From: Bryobacterales bacterium
Lineage (GTDB): Bacteria > Acidobacteriota > Terriglobia > Bryobacterales > Bryobacteraceae
Reading direction: 5' to 3'
Assembly (NCBI GenBank): GCA_003164075.1
Contig: PLRZ01000055.1
Span: forward strand, 4,879-12,606
Length of the DNA stretch: 7,728 bases
This document shows positions 1 through 6,092 of this stretch, one piece after another. Numbering within the stretch: the stretch's first letter is position 1; every line of letters starts with the position of its first letter. The notes under the pieces are model-generated. The model searched no databases. It saw nothing but the letters and a program-made list of their open reading frames with translations, and was not told the origin of the DNA. A program made the translations under genes and the position numbers.

Positions 1-129
1 GCCCGCCCGCGCTGAATTAGGCCCGCTGCTCGCATAGGATCGAGCGAAGGCGAGCACCGCCTGCCCCACCTGCGGGCTCACTGCAACTTCCACGACATCA
101 GGAGTTCCGATGTTGCCGTGATGGCCCAT
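1..129 (-). CDS. Possible 5' end of an unrecognised gene running off the left edge
   Basis: An open frame starts with ATG at 129 and runs leftward to base 1 without a stop, giving about 43 residues that begin MGHHGNIGTPDVVEVAVSP and continue with an amphipathic stretch (QVGQAVLAFARSY). The composition is protein-like, but I recognise no family and see no clear Shine-Dalgarno sequence before the ATG. It would be divergent from the STAS/cheA remnant. The forward frames here are broken by stops at 12, 35 and 136. It may equally be chance or a fossil; support is weak. Confidence 0.22.
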   Translation of the reverse strand, partial: MGHHGNIGTPDVVEVAVSPQVGQAVLAFARSYASSGPNSARAG

Positions 130-181
130 CCGGTCTGACCCGATTGGTCAAGAACTGGCAACTTCGGTCGATACGCAATTT

Positions 182-507
182 GTGAGCGACCACCATGTTC
201 CGCAAACGATCCGCTGAAGATTGCCGGCGATCTGACCATCGGGGCGGCGTCTGAATTGCACCGGCAATTCGCCGAATACGCCGGCCGGGGCCACGACATC
301 GTCTTGGACTTGTCTGAGGTTCACGCGTGCGATACGGCGGGCCTGCAACTGATCTGTTCGCTCCGTGCGACCGCGGCGCAAGCTCAGCGGAGCTTCCATA
401 TCGCGGCCCTCTCGCCGGAAATCGAGGAGGCCGCCGCGGCTGTCGGTTTGTGCATGCGAGATCCGGCCCCCAGCGCCGAGGCAAGGAGTACTGACGGTGG
501 GATATAA
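182..507 (+). pseudogene. STAS-domain (anti-anti-sigma-like) protein, frameshifted near its start
   Basis: From about 214 to 450 the frame encodes a STAS domain: a KIAGDLTIG strand, a helix (ASELHRQFAEY), then LDLSEVHACDTAGLQLI, in which Thr of DTAGLQ replaces the usual phosphorylatable Ser, and a final helix (EIEEAAAAVGL). STAS proteins of this kind precede cheA in many proteobacteria-like chemotaxis operons and may act as phosphorylation-controlled partners. No ATG, GTG or TTG lies in frame before 256, and starting at 256 would lose the first strand. A GTG at 182 begins VSDHHVPQTIR in another frame, which joins naturally to the STAS frame if one base is removed or two added around 209-215. 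I therefore read a frameshift at the N-terminus. The 3' end overlaps the cheA start by 11 bases, so the two were an operon. Confidence 0.6.
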
Positions 508-1807
508 CCAGATTCAGACATACCTGCAAGAGGCGGAGGAACTGATCGCGGATATCGAGCAATCGGCACTCGCCCTGGGAGCGGATGAAGATCTCGCGGA
601 CACGGTCCACCGGCTGTTCCGTGCGTTCCACACCATCAAAGGTTCGGGCGCGATGTGCGGACTGGTCAAGGTTGCCGATTTCACGCACCACGTGGAGACC
701 CTCCTCGACCGGGTGCGCGAAGGCGCTGTCACGGTATCGCCCGAATTGGCCGATCTGGTACTGGCTGCCGCCGACCACATTAAGATGCTGCTGGCTGCCG
801 AGACCGGCGGCGAAGCCGTCGCCGCGGAATCGAGCGAGAGCCTCATCGAGAAGATTGCCGAACTGTCCGTTGCGCCAGGCAGCCGCGAGCCGGAGGATTC
901 CATGCCTCCGCCCGCGAACCACGAAGGACAGGAGCGGACGTGGAAGATCCGGTTCCGCCCCAGCCCCAGCATCTTCGTCTGCGGGGGGAATCCGATTCTG
1001 CTTCTTCGGGACCTGAGAAAGTTGGGACAGTGCGATATCGAGGCGCACACCGAAGAGGTGCCGCCGCTCGACCGGTTCGACCCGGACCTCTGTTATTTCT
1101 GGTGGAGCGTCACCCTGCGGGGCGCCTGCGACGAGAACGCCATCCGGGATGTCTTCATCTTCGTCGAGGATGGAAGCAATCTCGAAATCGAAATGCTGCC
1201 GCCGGCGCCACCACGGGAAACCGCACCGGCCGCCCAAACGGAAGCGCCGCCCCATACCGCGGCCGCGCCGGTTGGCGAGAGCGCACGCAAAGCCCCGGTC
1301 AAGGAATCCATGGTGCGCGTGCCGGCAAGCAGGCTCGACCGCCTGGTCAATCTGGTGGGAGAACTGGTGATGAACCAGTCGCGTCTGACCCAGGTAGCGT
1401 CCCAACTGGGTGCCCCGGAACCGGCCAATCCGGCCCAGGAGATCGAGCGGTTGGTGGCGGAGTTGCGCGAGGACGTGCTCGAAATCCGGATGTTGCCCAT
1501 CGGCACGATCTTCGGTCGTTTTCGCCGGCTGGTACACGATCTGGCGGCCGAACTCGGCAAGGAGACCGACCTGATTACGGAAGGCGCCGAAACAGAACTG
1601 GACAAGAGCATTCTGGACCAACTCGGCGACCCGCTGGTGCACCTGTTGCGCAACTCGATGGACCACGGAATCGAGTCTCCCGAGACCCGCGCCGGGCAGG
1701 GGAAGCCGCGGCGCGGCGGCATCCGCCTCACCGCCGAGCATGCCGGATCCGAGGTAGTCATCCGGATCCCCCCTGGATGGCAACGGCCACGTCGATCTAT
1801 CCGGTGA
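497..1807 (+). pseudogene. cheA: Truncated chemotaxis histidine kinase CheA (P1 to start of ATPase domain)
   Basis: CheA autophosphorylates on a P1 histidine and passes phosphate to CheY/CheB under control of receptors and CheW. The start is GTG at 497, with AAGGAG at 483-488, 8 nt upstream. P1 (residues about 1-110) has the phosphoacceptor motif FRAFHTIKGSG with His45. Residues about 150-235 are the regulatory/P2-like domain seen in many CheA proteins (WKIRFRPSPSIF, LLRDLRKLG, VFIFVEDG). A Pro/Ala linker follows, then the P3 dimerisation region from Met272 (VRVPASRLDRLVNLVGELV). The ATPase N box is present (HLLRNSMDHGIE, His382, Asn386, Asp389, His390). After EVVIRI the reading frame fails at a run of six C (1768-1773). 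In the next frame DGNGHVD resembles the G1 box but stops at 1812. The rest of P4 and all of the CheW-like P5 domain are missing: 436 residues against the usual 650 or more. It cannot be an active kinase as read. Confidence 0.85.
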
Positions 1808-2224
1808 GCGGTAATATCCGTCGAATTCGTGTCGATGGTGCCGATGGTGAGACTCCAACATTCGGCGGGAACGTCGCCGGCCAGGGTGGCGGTGAGCGAG
1901 CGGTCGCAGGGTCTGCCCTTTGAGGCCGTGGTGGCGCGGTTGCAGCGCGAGTGGTGTCGCAAGTGCGCGTACGACCGGGTTCTGCCTGTAAGTAACAGGT
2001 GGAATACAGGTCCCGGGGGAATATTCGAGCGATCTGTGGACCGCGTACTTTCGTGCGGCCGTGTGGCGGGTTGATTCTGGGGCGGAGCATTTTTATACCG
2101 CGATAGGCCCCCAGGATGAAATGATCTGAACGCTTTTGAAAGTGTTGTCCGCGGTTTGTCACGTCTGTAATCGAGCAGTTCGGGCTGCTTGATTTGTCGG
2201 CTTGCAACATAAAGGTACTTGTTT

Positions 2225-2257
2225 TTGACTTATTTTGCGTTGATTTCATTGACTTAT
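2225..2257 (+). repeat. Short direct repeats of TTGACTTAT
   Basis: TTGACTTAT occurs at 2225-2233 and again at 2249-2257, with a related TTGATTTCA at 2240-2248 that abuts the second copy. Spacing is 15 and then 9 bases. TTGACT also resembles a -35 box, but I find no well-placed -10 box for either copy. It could be a protein-binding cluster or chance in AT-rich DNA. Confidence 0.3.
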
Positions 2258-2453
2258 GCCCGATCGGTGTTTCCTTGTGTTTCCAACCACTTAGTGTGAC
2301 GTGCTGGAAGAGGGCGTTAAACTGAGGCGTTACTCTTACCCATGCGTTTTCAATTAGATAGGGCCGCCGGCATCTTCGATCCACGCACTGTTTGCCGGGG
2401 TGCGACATAATGTGGGGTATCGGAATGGCGCAACAATACTTTTCCCCTTTACT

Positions 2454-2479
2454 TCAGTACCACATATAAGGTGTACTGA
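2454..2479 (+). promoter_or_regulatory. Candidate promoter/operator for the two-gene HTH operon
   Basis: The arms TCAGTAC (2454-2460) and GTACTGA (2473-2479) are perfect inverted repeats, with inner AC/GT pairs around one extra C. Between them lies TATAAG (2465-2470), a five-of-six match to the -10 consensus. No good -35 box is seen at 17 bases. A start near 2477 would give a 5' leader of about 68 nt to the gene at 2545. A palindrome covering the -10 box is a common repressor site, and the HTH protein encoded just downstream would be an obvious candidate for autoregulation. The promoter role and the regulator are inferred. Confidence 0.4.
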
Positions 2480-2544
2480 GATAGGAACGTCCTTCTTGAG
2501 TCACAAAGTGAAGCTGGCCCTAAGTTTGGCGACCGCAGGAATCT

Positions 2545-2985
2545 ATGAGCGACACACAAGTAATCAAGGACGGGGGCAAAGAGGAGCAGCGGCGACAGCA
2601 GTTGGTAATAGGTTTGCTCCAGCAGCCCACTATGGGAAAAGCCGCCAAGTCGGCCGGAATGTCGGCGGTAACCGCCTGGCGCATGTCCAAGACTCCCGAG
2701 TTCCAGGAGGAGTATCGGCAGGCGCGGCGCAAAGCTTTCGAGGAAGCGATGGCTCGACTGCTATACGCGAGTAACACCGCGGTTTCGACGCTGCTGGCGG
2801 TCATGGAAGATTCCAAGAGTCCTCCCGCGGTTCGGGTACGTGCCGCCGAATGCGTCTTACAGCATGGCACGAGGAGTTTTGAGTCCGAGGATCTGGCCAC
2901 GCGAGTCGACTCGATCGAGAAATGGATGCTGCAGGCGATCGAGCATCCCGAGATGGTCCAACAGAGGGGACTTTCATCCACATGA
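2545..2985 (+). CDS. HTH protein of the phage terminase small subunit / phBC6A51-like type
   Basis: A 146-residue protein. Residues about 15-50 form a helix-turn-helix (RRQQLVIGLLQQPTMGKAA followed by AGMSAVTAWRMSKTPEF), and residues 53-75 a basic helix rich in Arg, Lys and Glu (EEYRQARRKAFEEAMARL). The order HTH, then TPEFQEEYRQARR, then a helical repeat-like segment (VSTLLAVMEDSKSPPAVRVRAAECVL) is typical of small HTH proteins related to terminase small subunits, which recognise DNA. A short helix (DLATRVDSIEKWML) near the end could be an oligomerisation segment. The ATG has AGGA 4 nt upstream. The stop codon overlaps the next gene's start (ATGA), so the two are translationally coupled. No large terminase or other phage gene is nearby, so its role here is unknown and could be regulatory rather than packaging. 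Confidence 0.7.
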   Translation: MSDTQVIKDGGKEEQRRQQLVIGLLQQPTMGKAAKSAGMSAVTAWRMSKTPEFQEEYRQARRKAFEEAMARLLYASNTAVSTLLAVMEDSKSPPAVRVRAAECVLQHGTRSFESEDLATRVDSIEKWMLQAIEHPEMVQQRGLSST

Positions 2986-3383
2986 TAAATCTGAAGAAAC
3001 TCAAAGCGAAGGTGGAGATGATGGAACGTCAGCGGGAGCAATGTGGTCCCGGGCCCGACTTCGACCCGTACCAGGAGGTCCGTATGCAGGCGTATCGCAA
3101 CGTCTCCGATGATGAACTCCGACTAATCATCTCCTACACTCGGGCTCGCGAACGTGGTGAGGAGAGGGAACTATCGGAGGCTGAGGGAGCTGCGTTCCGT
3201 TCCTATGGCGCCGCGCTGGAAAAGGAATGCCCGGTTTACGGATTGACGGTCGAGCAGTGCACAGAGAAGCGCGGACTGACTCAGCCGATGGTGCTGAAAC
3301 TCCAAGATCTCTATATGCGACGGAATAAGCCGCAGCGTGTTCTTCCCAGTTGGCCGAGAATGAAGAAAGAAGTCTGGCGCTAG
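2982..3383 (+). CDS. Small protein of unknown function, coupled to the HTH gene
   Basis: A 133-residue basic and acidic soluble protein starting at the ATG that overlaps the upstream stop (ATGA at 2982-2985), with a purine-rich AGAGGGGA 11 nt upstream. I do not recognise the family. Residues 1-20 form a basic helix (KKLKAKVEMMERQREQCG); residues about 25-60 include FDPYQEVRMQAYRNVSDDEL and an amphipathic helix; two cysteines occur in ECPVYGLTVEQC; the C-terminus is basic with a YMRRNKPQRVLPSWP motif. There is no signal peptide or membrane segment. Tight coupling with the terminase-like HTH protein suggests that the two act together. Its stop lies in a CTAG palindrome at 3380-3383 that also gives the stop of the extended convergent HigA-like frame. 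Confidence 0.65.
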   Translation: MINLKKLKAKVEMMERQREQCGPGPDFDPYQEVRMQAYRNVSDDELRLIISYTRARERGEERELSEAEGAAFRSYGAALEKECPVYGLTVEQCTEKRGLTQPMVLKLQDLYMRRNKPQRVLPSWPRMKKEVWR

Positions 3384-3847
3384 GTGATATTTCCGCTTCG
3401 ATCTGACGTGCCGAGCTGCTCCGTTTCTGAAATCCAGTTCTTCCGGGCATTCTGGATCGCTGCCCCCAAGGGAACGAAACCGTGGTTTCTTTCCCTTGGA
3501 TCCCTTTCTTCCCTTCCCGATGAGACGCCAAGGTTCAGGGCGCCTCGGAAACGGGGTCGCACGGCGCGTTCAATCTCTTTCTGTTTGGCTTGTCTGGTCA
3601 TGCGCAGATCATACTCGAGCTGGAGGCCGAGCCAGAATTCGGCGGACGTCCCGAGATACCGTGCCAGGCGCAGGGCTGTGTCGGCGGTGACTCCGCGCCG
3701 GCCACGAACGATGTCGTTGAGGCGAGTTGCCGTAACGCCCGGGTTGTTTGCAAGCTGGTTCACGCTCATGTCCAGCGGCTTCAAGACGTCCTCCAGGATC
3801 GTTTCACCGGGACGATCCGGAGGCGTTTCTTGTGCCGCGTCGCGCAT
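3380..3847 (-). CDS. Orphan HigA-like antitoxin (XRE/HTH) with aberrant C-terminal read-through
   Basis: HigA-type antitoxins bind a RelE-like toxin and repress their own promoter with an HTH of the XRE family. Residues about 11-98 match: RPGETILEDVLKPLDMSVNQ, then the HTH (NQLANNPGVTATRLNDIVRG), then RRGVTADTALRLARYLGTSAEFWLGLQLEYDL and ERAVRPR, where such proteins normally end. The frame instead continues for about 56 unrelated residues (bases about 3550 to 3381) straight through the inverted repeat at 3466-3499, so the native stop has probably been lost. No higB toxin gene lies beside it. The ATG complement occupies 3845-3847, overlapping an alternative ATG of the glycosidase (3846), and lacks a clear Shine-Dalgarno sequence. 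It may be a remnant; the conserved core itself is intact. About half its core is close in sequence to the HigA at 6093-6398. Confidence 0.65.
   Translation of the reverse strand: MRDAAQETPPDRPGETILEDVLKPLDMSVNQLANNPGVTATRLNDIVRGRRGVTADTALRLARYLGTSAEFWLGLQLEYDLRMTRQAKQKEIERAVRPRFRGALNLGVSSGREERDPRERNHGFVPLGAAIQNARKNWISETEQLGTSDRSGNIT
3466..3499. terminator. Near-perfect inverted repeat, likely transcription terminator
   Basis: Two 16-base arms, CCAAGGGAACGAAACC (3466-3481) and GGTTTCTTTCCCTTGG (3484-3499), pair with a single C-T mismatch (3475 with 3490) around a 2-base centre. In RNA this gives a long hairpin whose tip would open to a small loop. It is followed on the plus strand by a pyrimidine-rich run (CCCTTTCTTCCCTTCCC). 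It lies 82 bases after the last gene of the HTH operon and between that gene and the convergent HigA core, so a terminator serving the plus strand, perhaps both, fits. A true T-run is lacking. Confidence 0.5.
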
Positions 3848-3858
3848 GGCGCTATTGT
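3830..3858 (+). promoter_or_regulatory. Weak candidate promoter for the glycosidase gene
   Basis: TTGTGC (3830-3835) and TATTGT (3853-3858) are 17 bases apart, matching the -35 and -10 consensus at three and four of six positions. Transcription would begin near 3865, only about two bases before the ATG at 3867, which has no Shine-Dalgarno sequence. The arrangement would give a leaderless mRNA. The match is weak and lies inside the divergent HigA-like coding region. Confidence 0.25.
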
Positions 3859-3866
3859 GTTTGCAA

Positions 3867-5531
3867 ATGAAACTTCAGTACGCGCTGCCCAGCGCCCTCG
3901 CGCTGCTTGGGATCGTCATGGCGGATGCCCAGTCCGTCTCCACCTCTTTCATTCCGCACCTCGAGAAGCGCGGCAAGGCCACACAGATGATCGTGGATGG
4001 CCGCCCGTTTCTTATCCTGGCCGGTGAGCTGACTAATTCGGCTTCGTCCAGCATGGAGTACATGGAGCCGTTCTGGCCCAAGCTGGCCGCGGCCAACATG
4101 AATACGGTCCTGGCGGCGGTCACTTGGGAACTGGTCGAGCCGGAGCCGGGCCAATTCGACTTTTCGCTGGTGGATGGCGCCATCCGCGAGGCCCGCCGGA
4201 ACCATCTCCACCTCATCTTCCTGTGGTTTGGAAGCTGGAAAAACGCCGATTCCACCTACACGCCGTTATGGGTGAAGAAGAATCCCAAGCAGTATCCGTT
4301 ATTCCTGGCGGAGAACGGCCAATCGATTACCTACCTTTCGGTTTTCAAGGAGGCGAACTGGAAAGCCGACGCCAACGCCTATGCCGCGCTGATGCGGCAC
4401 ATCCGTGAGGTGGATGGGGCCCACACCGTGATTATGATGCAGGTGGAAAACGAAGTGGGCTGTCCGGGAGGCGCGCGCGACCAACTTCCGGAGGCCAAGG
4501 CCGCCTTCAATGCCGCCGTGCCTAAGCGACTTATGGATTACATGGTGAAGAACCAGGAAAACCTGGTCCCGGAATTTCGCGAGTATTGGCAAGCGGCAGG
4601 AGGGAAGACGTCCGGAACGTGGACGGAGGTTTTCGGCGACCACCCCATGACCAACGAGATCTTCATGGCCTGGTATTACGCTCTCTACGTCGACAAGGTG
4701 GCCCAAGCCGGCAAGGCCGAGTATGCCCTGCCCGCGTACATCAACGTGGACTTGGGAGAGTCAATCGGCGGATATTCCGCAGGTGGGGCTCTGCCCATAC
4801 AGTTGAATGTGTGGCAGCAGGGTGCGCCGGGCATCGACATCATCGGGCCTGATATCTACCTCCCGAACTTCGCCGAATGGTGCGCGCGCTACGACCGGTC
4901 CGGGAATCCGCTGTGGATTCCGGAGACCCGCGGCGACGCCGCGAATCTGTTCACGGCCATTGGCAATCACGCCGCAATTGGGTTCTCGCCTTTTGGAATC
5001 GAGCGCCAGGCCGATGCGACCACGCCGTTGGCGCAAGCATACGCGCTGCTGACGCAGGCAGCCTCGGAGGTTCTGGAGGCGCAGGCTAAAGGCACAATCA
5101 AAGCGGTCACGCTGAGCGCTCAGCACCCCGCGGAAACGGTCCAACTAGGCAACTACTCGTTCGCATTCTCCATGGGGAGATCCCGGCAGCCGGCACCGCC
5201 GGCAACAGCGGCGCCCGCGGCTGGGGGTGGCGCCGCGCAAACGTCCTCGTACGCGATCGTGATTTCCACCGGACCCGACGACTACACCATCCTGGGCAGC
5301 GGGTTACAAGCTACGTTCAATGGCCCGGGCGGGTCGGCAGCCGCAGTGGCGAAACTGGAAGAAGGCACATACGTGGAAGGACGCTGGATTCCGAGGCGGC
5401 GCCTGAACGGCGATGACATCATGCTGAATTACGATGCGCCGAACAAGGCCATCAAGGGCGAGTCCGGCCAGGGGTTTCGACTGGCTGCCGGCGCTCCCAA
5501 AGCAGTCCATTTGCAGATTTACCAATACTAG
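3867..5531 (+). CDS. Exported GH35-type beta-galactosidase-like glycosidase with DUF5597-type C-terminus
   Basis: A 554-residue glycoside hydrolase probably removing terminal beta-linked galactose or similar sugars outside the cytoplasm. Residues 1-21 form a signal peptide (MKLQYALPSALALLGIVMADA) with likely cleavage after ADA. The TIM-barrel starts with QMIVDGRPFLILAGELTNS and has WPKLAAANMNTVLAAVTWELVEPEPG, typical of GH35/GH42. The acid/base Glu196 lies in MMQVENEVG after Asn195, and the nucleophile Glu353 in LWIPETRGD; both are family-conserved. The C-terminal domain ends with KLEEGTYVEGRWIPRRRLNGDD and a short YQY end, as in DUF5597-carrying enzymes. A Pro/Ala/Gly-rich insert occupies about 438-462. 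ATG 3867 is chosen because it gives a clean signal peptide; ATG 3846 would add seven residues (MALLCLQ). Neither has a Shine-Dalgarno sequence. The exact substrate cannot be told from sequence. It stands alone, with no transporter or other sugar gene beside it. Confidence 0.85.
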   Translation: MKLQYALPSALALLGIVMADAQSVSTSFIPHLEKRGKATQMIVDGRPFLILAGELTNSASSSMEYMEPFWPKLAAANMNTVLAAVTWELVEPEPGQFDFSLVDGAIREARRNHLHLIFLWFGSWKNADSTYTPLWVKKNPKQYPLFLAENGQSITYLSVFKEANWKADANAYAALMRHIREVDGAHTVIMMQVENEVGCPGGARDQLPEAKAAFNAAVPKRLMDYMVKNQENLVPEFREYWQAAGGKTSGTWTEVFGDHPMTNEIFMAWYYALYVDKVAQAGKAEYALPAYINVDLGESIGGYSAGGALPIQLNVWQQGAPGIDIIGPDIYLPNFAEWCARYDRSGNPLWIPETRGDAANLFTAIGNHAAIGFSPFGIERQADATTPLAQAYALLTQAASEVLEAQAKGTIKAVTLSAQHPAETVQLGNYSFAFSMGRSRQPAPPATAAPAAGGGAAQTSSYAIVISTGPDDYTILGSGLQATFNGPGGSAAAVAKLEEGTYVEGRWIPRRRLNGDDIMLNYDAPNKAIKGESGQGFRLAAGAPKAVHLQIYQY

Positions 5532-5542
5532 AGCCTCATTAT

Positions 5543-5559
5543 CGCTCGCGTTTCGAGCG
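5543..5559. terminator. Small GC hairpin after the glycosidase gene
   Basis: CGCTCG (5543-5548) and CGAGCG (5554-5559) pair perfectly around a CGTTT loop, 11 bases after the TAG stop of the glycosidase. The bases following (CTTGTTCAG) contain few T, so it is only a modest intrinsic terminator. It also lies just beyond the 3' end of the minus-strand remnant at 5565. Confidence 0.35.
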
Positions 5560-5564
5560 CTTGT

Positions 5565-5700
5565 TCAGTGTTGCGATTCCCCAGGGTTTTCCGGGATGCC
5601 GGGGTCGTCTAGAATCTGCACGGCGGTCGCAGGGCCAAGGTCCGCCCAGTCGCGCAAGACCCAGACGACCTTCTTGTCCGGGGTGACCTCGACAAGTTCC
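5565..5700 (-). pseudogene. 3' remnant of a beta-propeller/PQQ-like repeat protein gene
   Basis: Read on the minus strand, the last 44 or so codons before the TGA at 5565-5567 give ELVEVTPDKKVVWVLRDWAD, then LGPATAVQILDDPGIPENPG. The pattern 'xVxEVTPDxKVVWxLRDW, then SIQxLD' is the usual C-terminal blade of secreted beta-propeller proteins common in acidobacteria and planctomycetes. Upstream of about 5700 the frame turns into unrelated Arg-rich residues and no propeller is found, so only the tail of the gene survives. The frame technically stays open to 5876, but that extension runs antisense through higB and is not credible. Confidence 0.55.
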
Positions 5701-5750
5701 GTTCTACTTCTACGATCCCTACGAGACGGTCTCAAAGCGGGCAAGGGCGT

Positions 5751-5791
5751 ACCGTTTACTGTCTGTCGTTTAACGGTGCCCATGGTATACT
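5751..5791 (+). promoter_or_regulatory. Candidate higBA promoter and operator
   Basis: TATACT (5786-5791) preceded by TGG makes an extended -10 element (TGGTATACT); no good -35 box is seen, which such promoters tolerate. Upstream, ACCGTT (5751-5756) and AACGGT (5772-5777) form an inverted repeat, and CGTTTA repeats directly at 5753 and 5767. CGGTGC occurs at 5774 and 5794, 20 bases apart and on either side of the -10. HigA antitoxins usually repress their own promoter, so these are candidate operator halves. Transcription would start near 5798, only about three bases before the higB frame. Confidence 0.45.
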
Positions 5792-5800
5792 GCCGGTGCG

Positions 5801-6076
5801 ATTCGCTCGTTCCGCTGCAAGGACTCCGAGGAGTTGTTTCACCGGCAGCGGAGCCGGAAGTTCGGCAATATCGCAAAGGTAGCGCGGAGGAAACTGCGCA
5901 TGCTCGACGACGCGGAAGAGAGGGAAGACCTCGCGGCGGTTCCGGGAAATCGGCTCGAGGCTTTGACCCGCGACAGGCAGGGGCAGCACAGCATCAGAAT
6001 CGACGATCAGTGGCGGGTCTGTTTTGCCTGGAGAAAGGGCGCCGCCGAGGACGTCGAAATCGTCGATTATTATTAG
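5801..6076 (+). CDS. higB: HigB toxin (RelE superfamily mRNA interferase), start codon uncertain
   Basis: HigB cleaves mRNA on the ribosome and is neutralised by HigA. The frame gives IRSFRCKDSEELFHRQRSRKF, then VARRKLRMLDDAEEREDL, then PGNRLEALTRDRQGQHSIRI and DQWRVCFAW, ending EDVEIVDYY: the full ~92-residue HigB pattern. The expected start would sit just before IRSF, but the DNA there is GGTGCGATTCGC. GTG at 5796 is out of frame by two bases, and no ATG, GTG or TTG lies in frame between the upstream stop (5771) and TTG at 5834, which would drop 11 conserved residues. I mark the start at the ATT (5801), a rare near-cognate start. Either initiation is weak here, which would lower toxin output, or a 2-base insertion has disabled it. 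higA follows 16 nt downstream. Confidence 0.7.
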   Translation: MRSFRCKDSEELFHRQRSRKFGNIAKVARRKLRMLDDAEEREDLAAVPGNRLEALTRDRQGQHSIRIDDQWRVCFAWRKGAAEDVEIVDYY

Positions 6077-6092
6077 CGAGGTGAATATAGGC

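Larger units (their letters stand above)
1808..2544. other. Stretch without a convincing gene; AT-richer in its right half
   Basis: No frame here looks like an intact gene. The left part (about 1810-1960) is GC-rich and read on the minus strand has C-ending codons and a protein-like fragment (SLTATLAGDVPAECWSLTIG), which may be the tail of a lost gene that joined the cheA breakpoint. From about 2090 to 2540 the sequence is visibly richer in A and T than its surroundings and has no coding pattern. It holds the TTGACTTAT repeats and the promoter-like palindrome listed separately. The change in base composition next to a broken cheA suggests foreign DNA entering here; that is inference. Confidence 0.5.

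Noticed and set aside
98..1861. Very long open frame on the minus strand opposite the STAS and cheA genes
   Set aside because: It is the antisense mirror of a GC-rich coding region; its product is Arg/His/Gly-rich with no family pattern, while the plus strand clearly encodes STAS and CheA domains.
940..1923. Plus-strand open frame in a second frame across cheA
   Set aside because: Low-complexity Arg/Gly-rich translation overlapping the real cheA frame; only its last part lies outside cheA, and no motif is recognisable.
3384..3866. In-frame extension upstream of the glycosidase
   Set aside because: The open frame here is antisense to the HigA-like gene and crosses the inverted repeat; the signal peptide at 3867 marks the credible start.
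5434..6084. Plus-strand open frame spanning the end of the glycosidase to the end of higB
   Set aside because: It is out of frame with both real genes, and the translation has no domain; higB is the coding frame in the overlap.
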